DNA of 64,000 nucleotides from Micromonospora cabrerizensis. GTDB lineage: Bacteria > Actinomycetota > Actinomycetes > Mycobacteriales > Micromonosporaceae. The notes beneath the pieces were generated by a model that was not told the origin of the DNA, did not search any database, and saw only the letters and a program-made list of their open reading frames with translations. The stretch's first letter is position 1. The number at the start of each line of letters is the position of its first letter. Below are positions 9,401-17,791 of this stretch, piece by piece. The stretch spans positions 62,001-126,000 of the forward strand of contig NZ_JAKKFI010000051.1 of assembly GCF_022230955.1 (NCBI RefSeq), written 5' to 3'. Made by a program: the position numbers and the translations under genes.

Positions 9401-10406
9401 GCGGCTGTTCGCGGATGTGGTGGGTGTGCCCGGCGCGGGCGTCGAGGACAACTTCTTCCAGCTCGGCGGGCACTCGATGCTGGCTGTCCAGTTGGCCCGG
9501 CGGATCCGCGCCGAACTCGCCGTGGATGTGCCGCTGCAGAGCATCTTCCGCCATCCCACGCCGGCGGCCCTGGCCCGGCAGGTGTCGCGGAGCGAAGCCG
9601 TGGAGGAGGTCTTTGGGCCGGTCCTGGAGCTGCGCCGCGAGGGGTCCGGTGCGCCTCTGTTCCTCGTTCACCCCGGCGCCGGTCTGAGCTGGTGCTACCT
9701 CCGGATCCTGGAGCATCTGGGTCCCGACCGGTCGGTCCATGCGCTTCAGGCCCGCGGATTCGCCGAGGCGATCGCGGGACGCCCGCTGCCGGCACTGCCC
9801 GAATCCGTCTCCGAGATGGCCGCGGACTATCTGGCCCAGATCCGCAAGATCCAGCCGGAGGGCCCGTACCACCTGGTTGGCTGGTCCTTCGGCGGCCTGG
9901 TGGCGCACAGCATCGCCACCCGGCTGGAACGTGCGGGGGAGCAGGTGGCCTCTGTGGTGGTCCTCGACGCCTACCCGGAGACGTCCGGTGAGGAAAGCGC
10001 GGGCGAGCTGCTCCGCGAGGCGCTGCACAACGTGCTCGGCGTTCCGCCCGGTGCTGCTGTCGCCGAGGCCCGGGACCCGGACGACCTCACGAGCCGCAGC
10101 CTGGACGAGGTGCGCCAGCGCTTTCCCCCACTGGCCGATGCCGACGACCACGCCATTCGAGCGGCGCTGCGGATAGGAATGAACAATCTCCGTCTCCAGC
10201 GCTGCTTCGTACCGGATCTTCTTCGGGGTGACATGACCCTCGTCGCAGCTCAGCGGGAAGACGCGGCGCCGTGGCAGCGGTTCGTCGCGGGCCGTCTGAC
10301 GGTCCTGCGTCTCGAGGCGGAGCACCACGACTTCTTCAGCAGCGCGGCGGAGGAGACCGGGCGGCTGCTCGCCGGCGTTCTCCGAGCGGCGAGGCCCGGG
10401 GGATGA
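6444..10406 (+). CDS. NRPS, C-A(Ser)-PCP-TE termination module
   Basis: This 1320-residue synthetase has a complete termination module. The condensation domain (1-430) carries intact HHIIADG near residue 128. The adenylation domain (about 460-960) has A3 TSGSTGRPKG, A5 NLYGPTEAA, A7 YRTGD and A10 NGKLDRRAL. Its ten pocket residues read DVWHFSLVDK, the serine code seen in EntF. The carrier protein has GGHS with phosphopantetheine Ser near 1011. The thioesterase (1070-1320) has GWSFGG (Ser near 1148), an Asp in VVLDAYP and a His in EHHDFF. It should activate serine, condense it with an upstream acyl or aminoacyl group, and release the product by hydrolysis or cyclisation. The GTG start overlaps the stop of the exporter gene. 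No MbtH-like gene is visible in the window. Confidence 0.93.
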   Translation: MIPLSHAQQRLWFLDRLHGPDPAYHLPVVLRLRGPLDRTALRLSLGDVVARHESLRTVFPDTDGVPCQHVLDTAADGPELRVATVDPAEVDARIHAAASAPFVLAQAPPLRADLFVCSADESVLLLTLHHIIADGWSIEVLLRDLATAYRSRGGGLGPPGWAELPVQYADFTLWQRELLGDREDPESVAARQLAYWRTALDGVSAALPLPTDHPRLTFSAHRGAGVAIDWDAGLHRKLMDLARRQNCTVYMVVQAALCGLLCRMGAGDDIPLGAVTAGRTDEALDELVGFFVNTLVLRADLSGDPSFVELLQRIRGVDLQAYAHQDLPFDLLVEALNPPRAVDRHPFFQVMLAFDTRMDEDLDFGSVTAERPTVDLPGAKADLNLQLTEIVDAGGSPRGVSGVLEYATDLFRADTAELLAGRLSRFLGAVVDTPDLPISAVSLLTAGERKQVLEDWNGTSRRLPATTLPEAFRAQAARTPDGIALVSATGTLTYAELDLRTDDLARKLRGLGAGPGTIVAVGLPRSAALVVSLLAVVKAGSAYLPLDPDHPDERIRMMLHDARPVCVLSDPELCTRLADGEFRLVTPDGLLADATEVAGGLLEDGPALRPQHAAYVIYTSGSTGRPKGVVVSHAAIDNRLRWMQSAYPLTAADRVLQKTSSGFDVSVWEFFWPLRVGAALVVAGPDEHRDPAALVRTIVAKHVTTVHFVPSMLSLFCTEPTAARCDGLRRVFCSGEALPREAVAAFHHVLPGVALTNLYGPTEAAVDVTYHDCDPGDSGPVPIGRPVWNTQVRVLDDRLDPCPVGLVGELYLSGVQLADGYLARPALTSTRFVADPYGPPGSRMYRTGDRVRWTPAGELVFLGRADDQVKLRGQRIEPGEVEAVLVTDRTVGSACVVIREDTPGDQRLVAYVTPTRPQDAGAVDPQALLAGLGDVLPGHLVPAAVVVLDELPLSRNGKLDRRALPPPPVGVRRSREPRTAVEGLLVRLFADVVGVPGAGVEDNFFQLGGHSMLAVQLARRIRAELAVDVPLQSIFRHPTPAALARQVSRSEAVEEVFGPVLELRREGSGAPLFLVHPGAGLSWCYLRILEHLGPDRSVHALQARGFAEAIAGRPLPALPESVSEMAADYLAQIRKIQPEGPYHLVGWSFGGLVAHSIATRLERAGEQVASVVVLDAYPETSGEESAGELLREALHNVLGVPPGAAVAEARDPDDLTSRSLDEVRQRFPPLADADDHAIRAALRIGMNNLRLQRCFVPDLLRGDMTLVAAQREDAAPWQRFVAGRLTVLRLEAEHHDFFSSAAEETGRLLAGVLRAARPGG

Positions 10407-10517
10407 CCGTCGTGGCGCCGTGGTTGCTCGGCATACCGGCTCAGAGGTCGATTGGCACGTCCAGGATGGCCATCCGGGTCGTGGGAATCGCACAACCATC
10501 CAAGAAGGAGACGCACA

Positions 10518-11669
10518 ATGTACGAAGTTCGCGGGGACCAAACGAAGGTCTGGCAACTCCTCGAATCGGTGGCGGCCACTGACTATTCGGACTCCTGGTT
10601 CGAGCAGGCGGTCGGCCTGGCAAAGGACCTGGAAGACCCGGACCTGCTGATCGCACTGGCGGCCAGGCACAAGATGGTGCCGGCGCTGGCGCACTTCTAC
10701 AGCACTGCCGGGCTGACCTCGACACTGCCCATAGGTATGCGTGACCTGCTGAACGGCGCGCTGGCCTGGAACCGGTTCAAGGTGGAGAAGCTGCGAGCCG
10801 AGAGCCTCGACATCGCCGCCGGGTTCGCCGAGCGGGGGGCGCCGGTGGTGTTCAACAAGGGCATCGTGTTGCAGCACTCGCTCTATGACGGCCTCGGTGT
10901 CCGCAGCTTCGGAGACGTGGACCTCATGCTGCATCCCGACCACGTTCCCGATGCCCGTGCGGTGATGGAGAGCCTGGGCTACCTGCCGGAGCAGACCTTC
11001 GACCCGGACCTCGGAGGCCTGGTCAAGCTCCCGCGGGAAACGCTTCTGATGTACCGGCTCTACCCGGACCACGTCCCCCACTTCCACCGCGTCGACCCGG
11101 CGTCCGGTATCCCCGTCTACAAGGTGGACGTGGCGCTGAGTCCCACCTGGTTCGGCAGCGCGTGGCAGCTACCGATGGCCGAGGTGATGGGAAGCGCCGG
11201 GGAGACCCGGGTCGGGCCGGACCCCGGGCACATGCTGCCCGTGCTGGGCGACGGCTACGCCTTCCTCTTCGTGGTGCTGCACCTCTTCCGGGACAGCTGG
11301 TTCGAACGGGCGATAGCCGTGGGTGAGCTTCGGGTCACGCAGTTCGGTGATGTGTGGAGGTACTGGCAGCGCTGGGGGCGGCAACACCCGCAGGAGTTGC
11401 GCACCCTGATCAAGGAACACGGCGTGGGGCCGGCCGTCGCCTGGATCACCCACCATGTCGATGCGCTGTTCGGCAGCACCATGACCAGCGACCTCGGCCT
11501 GCAGGAGTTCTGCGACCCGGTCTGGTTGTCCAGCGCGGGTGGTATGGACGGTGGTTTCCTCGCCTGGAACGGTGACATGCGTGAGCGGCTGTTCAGCAGG
11601 GCCCCGGTCGCACTGACTCCCATCGATGAGCCGCCGTACGGCGCGGATGCGCGTGGCAAGGTCTCCTGA
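10518..11669 (+). CDS. Nucleotidyltransferase-fold protein (PF14907-like)
   Basis: This 383-residue protein resembles the uncharacterised nucleotidyltransferase family often found in RiPP and peptide antibiotic clusters. The motif GVRSFGDVDLML near residues 129-140 matches the nucleotidyltransferase pattern in which two Asp residues bind metal. A further acidic residue is probably KVDVAL near 204-209. The family's substrate is unknown; transfer of a nucleotide to a peptide product or intermediate is one possibility. ATG 10518 is preceded by AAGGAG seven bases upstream. A 111-bp gap separates it from the NRPS gene, so it may have some independent expression. Confidence 0.8.
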   Translation: MYEVRGDQTKVWQLLESVAATDYSDSWFEQAVGLAKDLEDPDLLIALAARHKMVPALAHFYSTAGLTSTLPIGMRDLLNGALAWNRFKVEKLRAESLDIAAGFAERGAPVVFNKGIVLQHSLYDGLGVRSFGDVDLMLHPDHVPDARAVMESLGYLPEQTFDPDLGGLVKLPRETLLMYRLYPDHVPHFHRVDPASGIPVYKVDVALSPTWFGSAWQLPMAEVMGSAGETRVGPDPGHMLPVLGDGYAFLFVVLHLFRDSWFERAIAVGELRVTQFGDVWRYWQRWGRQHPQELRTLIKEHGVGPAVAWITHHVDALFGSTMTSDLGLQEFCDPVWLSSAGGMDGGFLAWNGDMRERLFSRAPVALTPIDEPPYGADARGKVS

Positions 11670-12201
11670 CCCGCCACCGCAGCGTCGCGGGGGTGCTGAC
11701 CCGGACGAGCCCGCGCTTCTTCAGGACGACTTCCGTGAGGTGATGGCGCATGTCTGCACCCCGGTCGCGGTCGTCACCGCGATGTCGAACGGTCTGCCCC
11801 ACGGCACGACCGTGAGCGCCTTCGCCTCGCTCTCCATGGACCCGCCGATGATCCTGGTCTCGCTCAGCCGGAGCTCCGACCTGTTGGCCGTCGTTCGTGC
11901 CACCCGGTGCTTCGGCGTCAATATGCTCGCCAGCGAGCAGTCCGCTCTCGCCGTCGGGTTCGCTCGTAAGGGCGGGACGGACAAGTTCAACGGCGTGCCC
12001 TGGCAGCCCGAGGGCGATGTGCCGCGCATTCCCGACGCGGCGGGGTTCCTGGTCTGCCGGGTCAGCCGGCTCGTGGAAGGAGGTGACCACATCATCCTGC
12101 TCGGTGAGGTGGTCTCCGCACATCCGGAACGGGCTCGGCCCCTGACCTACCACAGGCGCGCCTTCGGCACTCATCTCCCGCACCACGCCCACGCGGTGTG
12201 A
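11626..12201 (+). CDS. Flavin reductase family protein
   Basis: This protein of about 191 residues has the FMN-binding split-barrel sequence of flavin reductases, including 'TPVAVVTAMSNGLPHGTTVSAFASLSMDPPMILVSL' and a C-terminal GEVVSAHP segment. Such enzymes use NAD(P)H to make reduced flavin for a partner monooxygenase. The only obvious flavoprotein partner here is the acyl-CoA-dehydrogenase-fold protein at the left edge, or a gene outside the window. The start is uncertain: ATG 11626, ATG 11647 and GTG 11653 are all in frame and all overlap the end of the preceding gene. It is the last gene of the cluster. Confidence 0.85.
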   Translation: MSRRTARMRVARSPDPPPQRRGGADPDEPALLQDDFREVMAHVCTPVAVVTAMSNGLPHGTTVSAFASLSMDPPMILVSLSRSSDLLAVVRATRCFGVNMLASEQSALAVGFARKGGTDKFNGVPWQPEGDVPRIPDAAGFLVCRVSRLVEGGDHIILLGEVVSAHPERARPLTYHRRAFGTHLPHHAHAV

Positions 12202-12232
12202 CAGGGGGTCTCGGAAGGTGGAAGTGCGATCC

Positions 12233-12274
12233 GGCGACGGCCTGACTGCGTGGACCGCAGATCAGGCCGTCGCC
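12233..12274. terminator. Bidirectional hairpin terminator
   Basis: A perfect 13-bp stem (GGCGACGGCCTGA / TCAGGCCGTCGCC) encloses a further CTGCG/CGCAG stem. It lies between two convergent genes, the flavin reductase (+) and the STAND protein (-). There is no U-tract, as is usual in high-GC actinobacteria. Confidence 0.75.
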
Positions 12275-12350
12275 GCGCGCGCTCACGGATGACGTCGAGG
12301 GCGGCTTGGAGATCGTCGGGCGGAGGATCGCCGACGTGGGTGTCGGTGTC

Positions 12351-14597
12351 TCATGAAGCGTGCGTCGGGTTCGGTCGGCCGAGGGCACCCAGGTACGTAC
12401 CGACCGCCCGCGCGGAGAGCCTGGTGTCGACATGGTCCGGGCCGAGAATTCGCACCCGACGGTCCAGCGCTTCCTGGCCGAGGGCGAGTGCCTCCGCCGG
12501 TTGTCCCAGGCGGTGGAGCACCGCGGCCGTTCGGGTGGCCGACAGCATCGTGTACGGGTGGTCGTCTCCGAGCACCTGCCGTTGACGGGCGAGGACGTCA
12601 CGGTGCAACTCCAGTGCTTCCGTGGGCCGCCCCGATGTCGCGAGTTCCTCGGCGAAGTCGCCGGCCGAGAGCAGGGTGTGCGGATGGTTCTCGCCCAGCA
12701 CCCGGCGGCGCCGTTCGACGGTGTCCTCGTGCAGGGCGAGTGCCTCGTCGTGACGGCCCAACGCGCCCAGGGTCAGTGCGAGGTTGTGGGCGGTGCCCAG
12801 GGTCAACCCTTTGTCCTCGCCGAACCGCAACCGCAACCGCGACAGCGTGTCCTCCAACAACACCCGCGCCCGCTCGAACGGCACTGGAACCTCCGGTGCG
12901 GACAGCCCGAGCCGGTACAGACACAGCCCGAGGGTGCAGGCCGAGCTGAGCGTGTCGACGTGGTCGTCGCCCAGCACCCGTCGGCGGCGGCGCAGTGTCT
13001 CTTCCGCGATGTCGTGGGCCGCTTGGCCGTGGCCGAGCTGCGAGCGTGCGTCCGCCACGGCGTGAGCGGCTTGCAGTGTCGTCGGATCATCAGGGCCGAA
13101 TCGGCTGCGCCACTGCTGATGGAGGTGTTCGGCGACATCATGGCCAGTCTTTAGATCGCCGTGGCTGCGCAGGTACCACGTTGCCTGGGTGGCGACGATG
13201 CGGAGGTCCGGGTTCGTGCTCGCGCCCGGATCGATGGCCAGGAGATGGGGAAGGAACTGCGACCAGTAGGGCCAAGAGGTCGGTTCGTGGCTGGGGCCGG
13301 GTGTGGCGGCGGCGAGGAGGGCTTCCATCTGGCGTCGGGCGGTGGGCAGGGTGTCCGGGTCGGTGAGGTCGTGGACGACGGACAGGGTCAGGCGGTGCAG
13401 TTGTGGCCCGACCGGCCCGGCCTTGGCCAGTCCGTACCGGGCGAGGAGGCCGAGCGACCGACGAATCGCCATCGTGGAGACGGCGACTGAGGCCAGCGGC
13501 TCGGAGAGGACGCCGATGGGCGCGGAGGTGAAGATCTTCATGGGTACGGGTTCCGGCGCGAGCAGGGCGCAGAGGCGCAGGAGCTGCACGGCGGCCGGGT
13601 CCTTGGCGGCCAGCCGGTCCAGCGAGATCTGCACCGCTCCGGCCAGTGTCGTCGGGTAGGACGGAGGTTTGCCCTCGGCCATGACCTGCGCGACGTGCTG
13701 GGTGAGCTCCCGCAGGTAGTCATCGGCCGTCATCGCCGTCTCACCGATCACGCCGGCCGCCTGCGCCACTGCCAGGGGCAGGTCGCCGACAGCGTCGGCG
13801 ACGCTGTCGGCGGACGCCTCGGTCAGCTCGGGGGCGAGCTTGCGCAACAGCGTCACGGATTCGGCGCGGTCGAACACGTCCACGTCCAGGGGTGTGGCCA
13901 CCTGCCGCCACCCGGAGCTGCGGGATGTGACGATCGTGTGACCGGGGCCTTGCGGCAGCCATGGCACAACGTCCTCGGGCGTCTCGACGTTGTCGAAGAT
14001 GATCAGCCAGTGGTCGGTTTCGCGGAGTTGGCGTAGGACCTGCTCAGCAGTGGTGGCGGTGTCCGCTGCGGCGGTGACCCATCCGGTGGAGAGGCCGAGA
14101 GCGGTGAGTTGGTCGCCGATGAGGCCACTCTGCTCGGCGTTGATCCACCACGCCAGGGCGTACTCGTCGGCGAACCGGTGGGCGTATTCGACCGCGAGGG
14201 AGGTCTTGCCGACTCCACCGAGGCCGTGCAGGGCGAGTACCGCCACCGGCTTACCCGCGTGCAGGCAGTCATGTAATGCGCTCAGCATCTCGTCCCTGCC
14301 GGTAAAGCCGGCGTTGCGGGTGGGAATGTTCCACGCCCGTGCCACACCGTCGGCCTGGGGTGTGCCGCCTGGCGCCCGCCGCCGGGCGTCACCGTCGACA
14401 GCGGGGACGTCGCGCTTTGTCGCCCCCTGCTTGGCCCACTGGCTGAGCGGGGCAGCGACGAGTGCGGCCGCCAACGCGGCCACGGTCGCCGACGTCTCCA
14501 CGTCGAGCTCGAAGCCCAACTGGCAGGCGAGCCAGACCAGAGCAACGGCCAGCAGACTGAGGATGCTGGCAGTAGCCCACCGATGCGCCTGGGTCAT
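12351..14597 (-). CDS. Membrane-anchored NB-ARC/TPR STAND protein
   Basis: The 748-residue protein begins with two hydrophobic segments (about residues 11-29 and 36-50). It continues with an NB-ARC-type ATPase whose P-loop is GLGGVGKT (Lys131), with a Walker B-like 'HWLIIFDNVE' and a later GLPL-like 'GDLPLAVAQAAG'. It ends in a run of TPR_10-type repeats with the recurring pattern 'RRVLGxxHxxT'. STAND proteins act as ATP-driven switches. Having the membrane part in the same chain suggests a membrane-bound sensor or effector. The ATG at 14597 has GGGGAGAG just upstream and starts directly before the first TM segment. The 305-bp space upstream contains the dehydrogenase terminator and no supported gene. 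Confidence 0.82.
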   Translation of the reverse strand: MTQAHRWATASILSLLAVALVWLACQLGFELDVETSATVAALAAALVAAPLSQWAKQGATKRDVPAVDGDARRRAPGGTPQADGVARAWNIPTRNAGFTGRDEMLSALHDCLHAGKPVAVLALHGLGGVGKTSLAVEYAHRFADEYALAWWINAEQSGLIGDQLTALGLSTGWVTAAADTATTAEQVLRQLRETDHWLIIFDNVETPEDVVPWLPQGPGHTIVTSRSSGWRQVATPLDVDVFDRAESVTLLRKLAPELTEASADSVADAVGDLPLAVAQAAGVIGETAMTADDYLRELTQHVAQVMAEGKPPSYPTTLAGAVQISLDRLAAKDPAAVQLLRLCALLAPEPVPMKIFTSAPIGVLSEPLASVAVSTMAIRRSLGLLARYGLAKAGPVGPQLHRLTLSVVHDLTDPDTLPTARRQMEALLAAATPGPSHEPTSWPYWSQFLPHLLAIDPGASTNPDLRIVATQATWYLRSHGDLKTGHDVAEHLHQQWRSRFGPDDPTTLQAAHAVADARSQLGHGQAAHDIAEETLRRRRRVLGDDHVDTLSSACTLGLCLYRLGLSAPEVPVPFERARVLLEDTLSRLRLRFGEDKGLTLGTAHNLALTLGALGRHDEALALHEDTVERRRRVLGENHPHTLLSAGDFAEELATSGRPTEALELHRDVLARQRQVLGDDHPYTMLSATRTAAVLHRLGQPAEALALGQEALDRRVRILGPDHVDTRLSARAVGTYLGALGRPNPTHAS

Positions 14598-14853
14598 CCG
14601 CTCTCCCCACAGGTGTACCTCGCCGCCGTCTCGGCTCCACCTCACCACACCGTGACCACCTGCTCCACCCTCCGTCCTGTTCGGAGGTGCCCCTGGTCGG
14701 CGGCGCACCGCGCCACCGACCGGTTGGTGGTCCCGCGCCACCGCACCGGGGGAGCGCCGTGGCGGGCCGAGAGCCGCACGCAGCCGACCGAGAAAGAGGA
14801 GCAGCCGTAGGCGAGAGGCGGCTCACCGACGTCCACCAGCCCTCGGCACGACT

Positions 14854-14891
14854 GTGCGCCAGGGCCCGCCGTTCGGCGGACCCTGGCGCAC
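14854..14891 (-). terminator. Hairpin terminator of the alcohol dehydrogenase
   Basis: A perfect 11-bp stem (GTGCGCCAGGG / CCCTGGCGCAC) encloses a second CCGCC/GGCGG stem. It starts 11 bases after the stop of the - strand dehydrogenase gene. The rest of 14598-14853 shows no convincing gene. Confidence 0.7.
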
Positions 14892-14902
14892 GACAGCGAG
14901 GA

Positions 14903-15946
14903 TCAGCGCAGGGTGTCGATGTCGATGACGAACCGGTAGCGCACGTCCGAGGCGAGCACCCGCTCGTACGCGTCGTTGACGGCCTCGGCGCCGATGACCT
15001 CGACCTCGGGAGCGATGCCACGCTCGGCGCAGAAGTCCAACATCTCCTGCGTCTCGGCGATGCTGCCGATGCTGGAACCGGCGAACGAGCGTCGATTGCC
15101 GAACAACGCGAAGACGGGCACCGGCAGCGGCTCCGGCGGGGCACCGACGCTGACAAGCGTGCCGTCCAGACGCAGCAGGCCGAGGTAGCTGGCCATGTCG
15201 ATCGGTGCGCTGACCGTGTTGATGATCAGGTCGAAGGTGTTCTTGAGCGCCTCGAACGTCGCCGGGTCCTTGGTGGCGTAATAGTGCTCGGCGCCGAAGC
15301 GCAGGCCGTCGTCCTTCTTGCCCAGCGTCTGCGACAGCACCGTCACCTCGGCGCCCATCGCTGCGGCGATCTTGACAGCCATGTGACCCAGACCACCCAG
15401 GCCCACCACGGCGACCTTCTTGCCGGGGCCGGCGTTCCAGTGCGCCAACGGGGAGTACGTGGTGATGCCCGCGCACAGCATCGGCGCGGCCGCCTCGTAC
15501 GGGATGCTCTCCGGCACCCGCAGCACGAAGTCCTCGTTCACGACGACGTGGGTCGAGTACCCGCCCTGGGTCACGGTGCCGTCCCGGTCGACGCCGGCGT
15601 ACGTCTGGGTGTTGCCCTTGAGGCAGTACTGCTCGTTACCGGTGCGGCAGTTCTCGCACTCGCGACACGAGTTGACCATGCAACCGACACCGGCACGGTC
15701 GCCGACCGCGTGGCGGGTGACGTCGGCGCCGACCTCGGTGATCCGGCCGACGATCTCGTGGCCGACGGTGAGCGGGTAGGGAACGCTGCCCCAGTCGCCG
15801 CGCACGGTGTGGATGTCGGAGTGGCAGATGCCGGCGTAGCGGATCTCGATGAGAACATCGTGCGGGCCCAGGTCCCGCCGCTCGATCGTGGTACGCACGA
15901 GCGGTTCGGTGGCGGAAGGCGCGGCGATGGCGTTGACGGTGAAGAT
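14903..15946 (-). CDS. Zinc NAD(P)-dependent alcohol dehydrogenase (YahK-like)
   Basis: This is a medium-chain zinc alcohol dehydrogenase of the cinnamyl-alcohol/YahK aldehyde reductase group, which reduces aldehydes with NADPH. Visible features are catalytic zinc ligands in CHSD and GHE, the structural zinc set CxxCxxC...C in [16 protein letters not shown], and the nucleotide-binding GLGGLG. The usual start call would be GTG 15898, but that removes the conserved N-terminal strand. In-frame codons upstream encode [15 protein letters not shown], which aligns with the start of YahK. No ATG, GTG, TTG or CTG occurs between the upstream stop (15974-15976) and 15898. An ATC at 15946 lies 5 nt after a GGAGG, so I place the start there. 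Confidence 0.85.
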   Translation of the reverse strand: MFTVNAIAAPSATEPLVRTTIERRDLGPHDVLIEIRYAGICHSDIHTVRGDWGSVPYPLTVGHEIVGRITEVGADVTRHAVGDRAGVGCMVNSCRECENCRTGNEQYCLKGNTQTYAGVDRDGTVTQGGYSTHVVVNEDFVLRVPESIPYEAAAPMLCAGITTYSPLAHWNAGPGKKVAVVGLGGLGHMAVKIAAAMGAEVTVLSQTLGKKDDGLRFGAEHYYATKDPATFEALKNTFDLIINTVSAPIDMASYLGLLRLDGTLVSVGAPPEPLPVPVFALFGNRRSFAGSSIGSIAETQEMLDFCAERGIAPEVEVIGAEAVNDAYERVLASDVRYRFVIDIDTLR

Positions 15947-15951
15947 GATGT

Positions 15952-15956
15952 CCTCC
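15952..15956 (-). promoter_or_regulatory. Shine-Dalgarno that points to an ATC start
   Basis: GGAGG on the - strand ends five bases before the ATC codon at 15946-15944. No comparable site stands before GTG 15898, 48 bases downstream. This site decides the start of the alcohol dehydrogenase. Confidence 0.6.
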
Positions 15957-16116
15957 GGTGACGTGATGCTGACCTACCTGCACCTCACCACAGCCGTGGC
16001 GGCGCTGCGAGTCGGCGCTGCGAGTCGCGCCAAGGCGCGGCCCCCACTTTCAGTGTGCATCGTGCGCAGCACCGGACGGTCGGTGAGTAAGCCCACTCAG
16101 AGCGGGCGTCGTCCGC

Positions 16117-17628
16117 TCACCGACGGCTCTCCCTTATCTTCGGCACTGGCGTACCGTCTTCGCACCGCGCCCTGATCTCGCTCTTGTTGGCTGCGGACAG
16201 CAGCACGACCTGGATCTCCTTGACGGGCCCGGGAGCGTAGTCCCGCAGGCTGTAGCCGGGGGCGGGAGCGACGTTGACGACGTGAGCCTGATCGCCGGTG
16301 CAGAGCACGGTCACCACGCCACCGAGTGCCCGAAGGGGTGTACCCGGCTTCGGGGAGGCCGGCAGCGGTGCGGCACTGGGCGGCACCGTCGGCTGCCCGG
16401 CACTGGGTGACGTGGTAGGGCCTCCGCTGGCCGAGGAACCGGCTCCGGCGGTCGGTCCAGCCGGCTCAGCCGCAGCGGTCAGCGTGCGGCTTGGCCGGGG
16501 CATCGGTGCGGGCTCCGCAGAGGTCTGCCGGGGTGCAGGCGGCTCGGTGGCAGACGTATCGAAGGCGGCACCGGGTGGGGCGGCGCTGTCCCGAGTGGCG
16601 GCCCCGCCCGATCTGCCATCGACGGGTGTGAACTGGGAGAGTATGAGCGAAATGGTTGCGGCCGTCGCGATCACAGCGGGGATCAGCACGGCCCGCGGGA
16701 TGCGGCGACCTCGACTGGCAGGGGTGCCGGCGTCAGTCGGGGTCGGCTCGGGTGCCGGCTGTGCCGCCTGCTCCACCCGCTGTGCCGCCTGTTCCACCCG
16801 CCGCTCGGCGTCATCGGTCAGATCGTGCAGGGCCGTCGCCACCTCCGCGGCGTCCGGCCGATCTGCCGGATCCCGGGCCAGGCACCGGTCGAGGAGACGG
16901 TGAACCTCGGGCGACACCCCCTCGATATCCGGCAGCGGCGCCGGATCGACGTACACGTGAGCGGTCAACATCTGCGTGGGGGTCTCCGCCGACCAGGGCA
17001 GCTCATTGGTCAGCGTCCGGTACAGCAACAGGCCGAGCGCGTAGACGTCGGAGGCGGGCACGACGGTGCCAGCGGCGAGCCGTTCGGGCGCGAGGTAGGC
17101 CGCGGTGCCCAACAGTTTTCCGTCCGCCTCCAGCTCCGGCCGACCGACTGTGGTGGCGAGACCGAAATCGACCACCTTCACACCGGCCGGCGTCAGCATC
17201 ACGTTGGACGGCTTGATGTCCCGGTGCACCAGACTGCGTTCATGCGCGGCGGCGAGCGCCTCGGCGACCTGCGCGCACGTCCGCATCGCGGCGGCCGGCG
17301 GCAGCGGACCGGCGGCAAGTCGCTGGGACAGGGTCTGGCCGGGCAGCAGTTCCATCACCACGTACGAGACGTGGCGGCCGGCGGCATCGGTGTGCTCGCC
17401 GTAGTCGTACACACTCGTCACGTGCGGATGCCAGAGCCCCGCTGCGGCCCTGGCCTCCGCCTGGATGCGTTGCCGTGCGCCTCCGGCGGCGGCCTGAGCG
17501 CCGGCCAGGACCTTGACGGCCACCGCACGTTCGAGGACGCGGTCCCACGCCCGCCAGACGACCGACATGCCGCCAGCGCCGAGGCGGCTCTCGACCTGAT
17601 ACCGGTCGTCCAACAGATCACCGCTCAT
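16117..17628 (-). CDS. Transmembrane Ser/Thr protein kinase (Pkn type)
   Basis: This 503-residue Hanks-type kinase has an N-terminal catalytic domain with the glycine loop GAGGMS, ATP-binding Lys39 (VAVKVL), catalytic HRDIKPSN (Asp137) and DFG Asp154. After a TPR-free linker rich in Ala, Pro and Thr, one membrane helix (RAVLIPAVIATAATISLIL) leads to a Pro/Ser-rich stalk. A short extracellular domain of about 70 residues contains two Cys and ends with the CEDGTP motif. It lacks PASTA repeats. The extracellular end may sense an unknown signal. ATG 17628 was chosen because it begins the conserved MSGDLLDDRYQV kinase start. Confidence 0.93.
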   Translation of the reverse strand: MSGDLLDDRYQVESRLGAGGMSVVWRAWDRVLERAVAVKVLAGAQAAAGGARQRIQAEARAAAGLWHPHVTSVYDYGEHTDAAGRHVSYVVMELLPGQTLSQRLAAGPLPPAAAMRTCAQVAEALAAAHERSLVHRDIKPSNVMLTPAGVKVVDFGLATTVGRPELEADGKLLGTAAYLAPERLAAGTVVPASDVYALGLLLYRTLTNELPWSAETPTQMLTAHVYVDPAPLPDIEGVSPEVHRLLDRCLARDPADRPDAAEVATALHDLTDDAERRVEQAAQRVEQAAQPAPEPTPTDAGTPASRGRRIPRAVLIPAVIATAATISLILSQFTPVDGRSGGAATRDSAAPPGAAFDTSATEPPAPRQTSAEPAPMPRPSRTLTAAAEPAGPTAGAGSSASGGPTTSPSAGQPTVPPSAAPLPASPKPGTPLRALGGVVTVLCTGDQAHVVNVAPAPGYSLRDYAPGPVKEIQVVLLSAANKSEIRARCEDGTPVPKIRESRR

Positions 17629-17724
17629 CACTGGGACAGCTTGCCAGAGTGGACGTGCAGCGGCATGGTGACCCGATCCGGCGCTCCACCGCGGGCGCAC
17701 CGGGGGTCCGGCGTGGAACGAGCC

Positions 17725-17754
17725 GGGGACGGCCGTCAGGACGCGGCCGTCCCC
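17725..17754 (-). terminator. Hairpin terminator of the sugar dehydrogenase
   Basis: A perfect 11-bp stem (GGGGACGGCCG / CGGCCGTCCCC) with an 8-nt loop lies 38 bases beyond the stop of the - strand gene ending at 17792. Confidence 0.65.
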
Positions 17755-17791
17755 GAGGGGCAGTGCGGATGCGCAGGGATCGCCCCGATGC

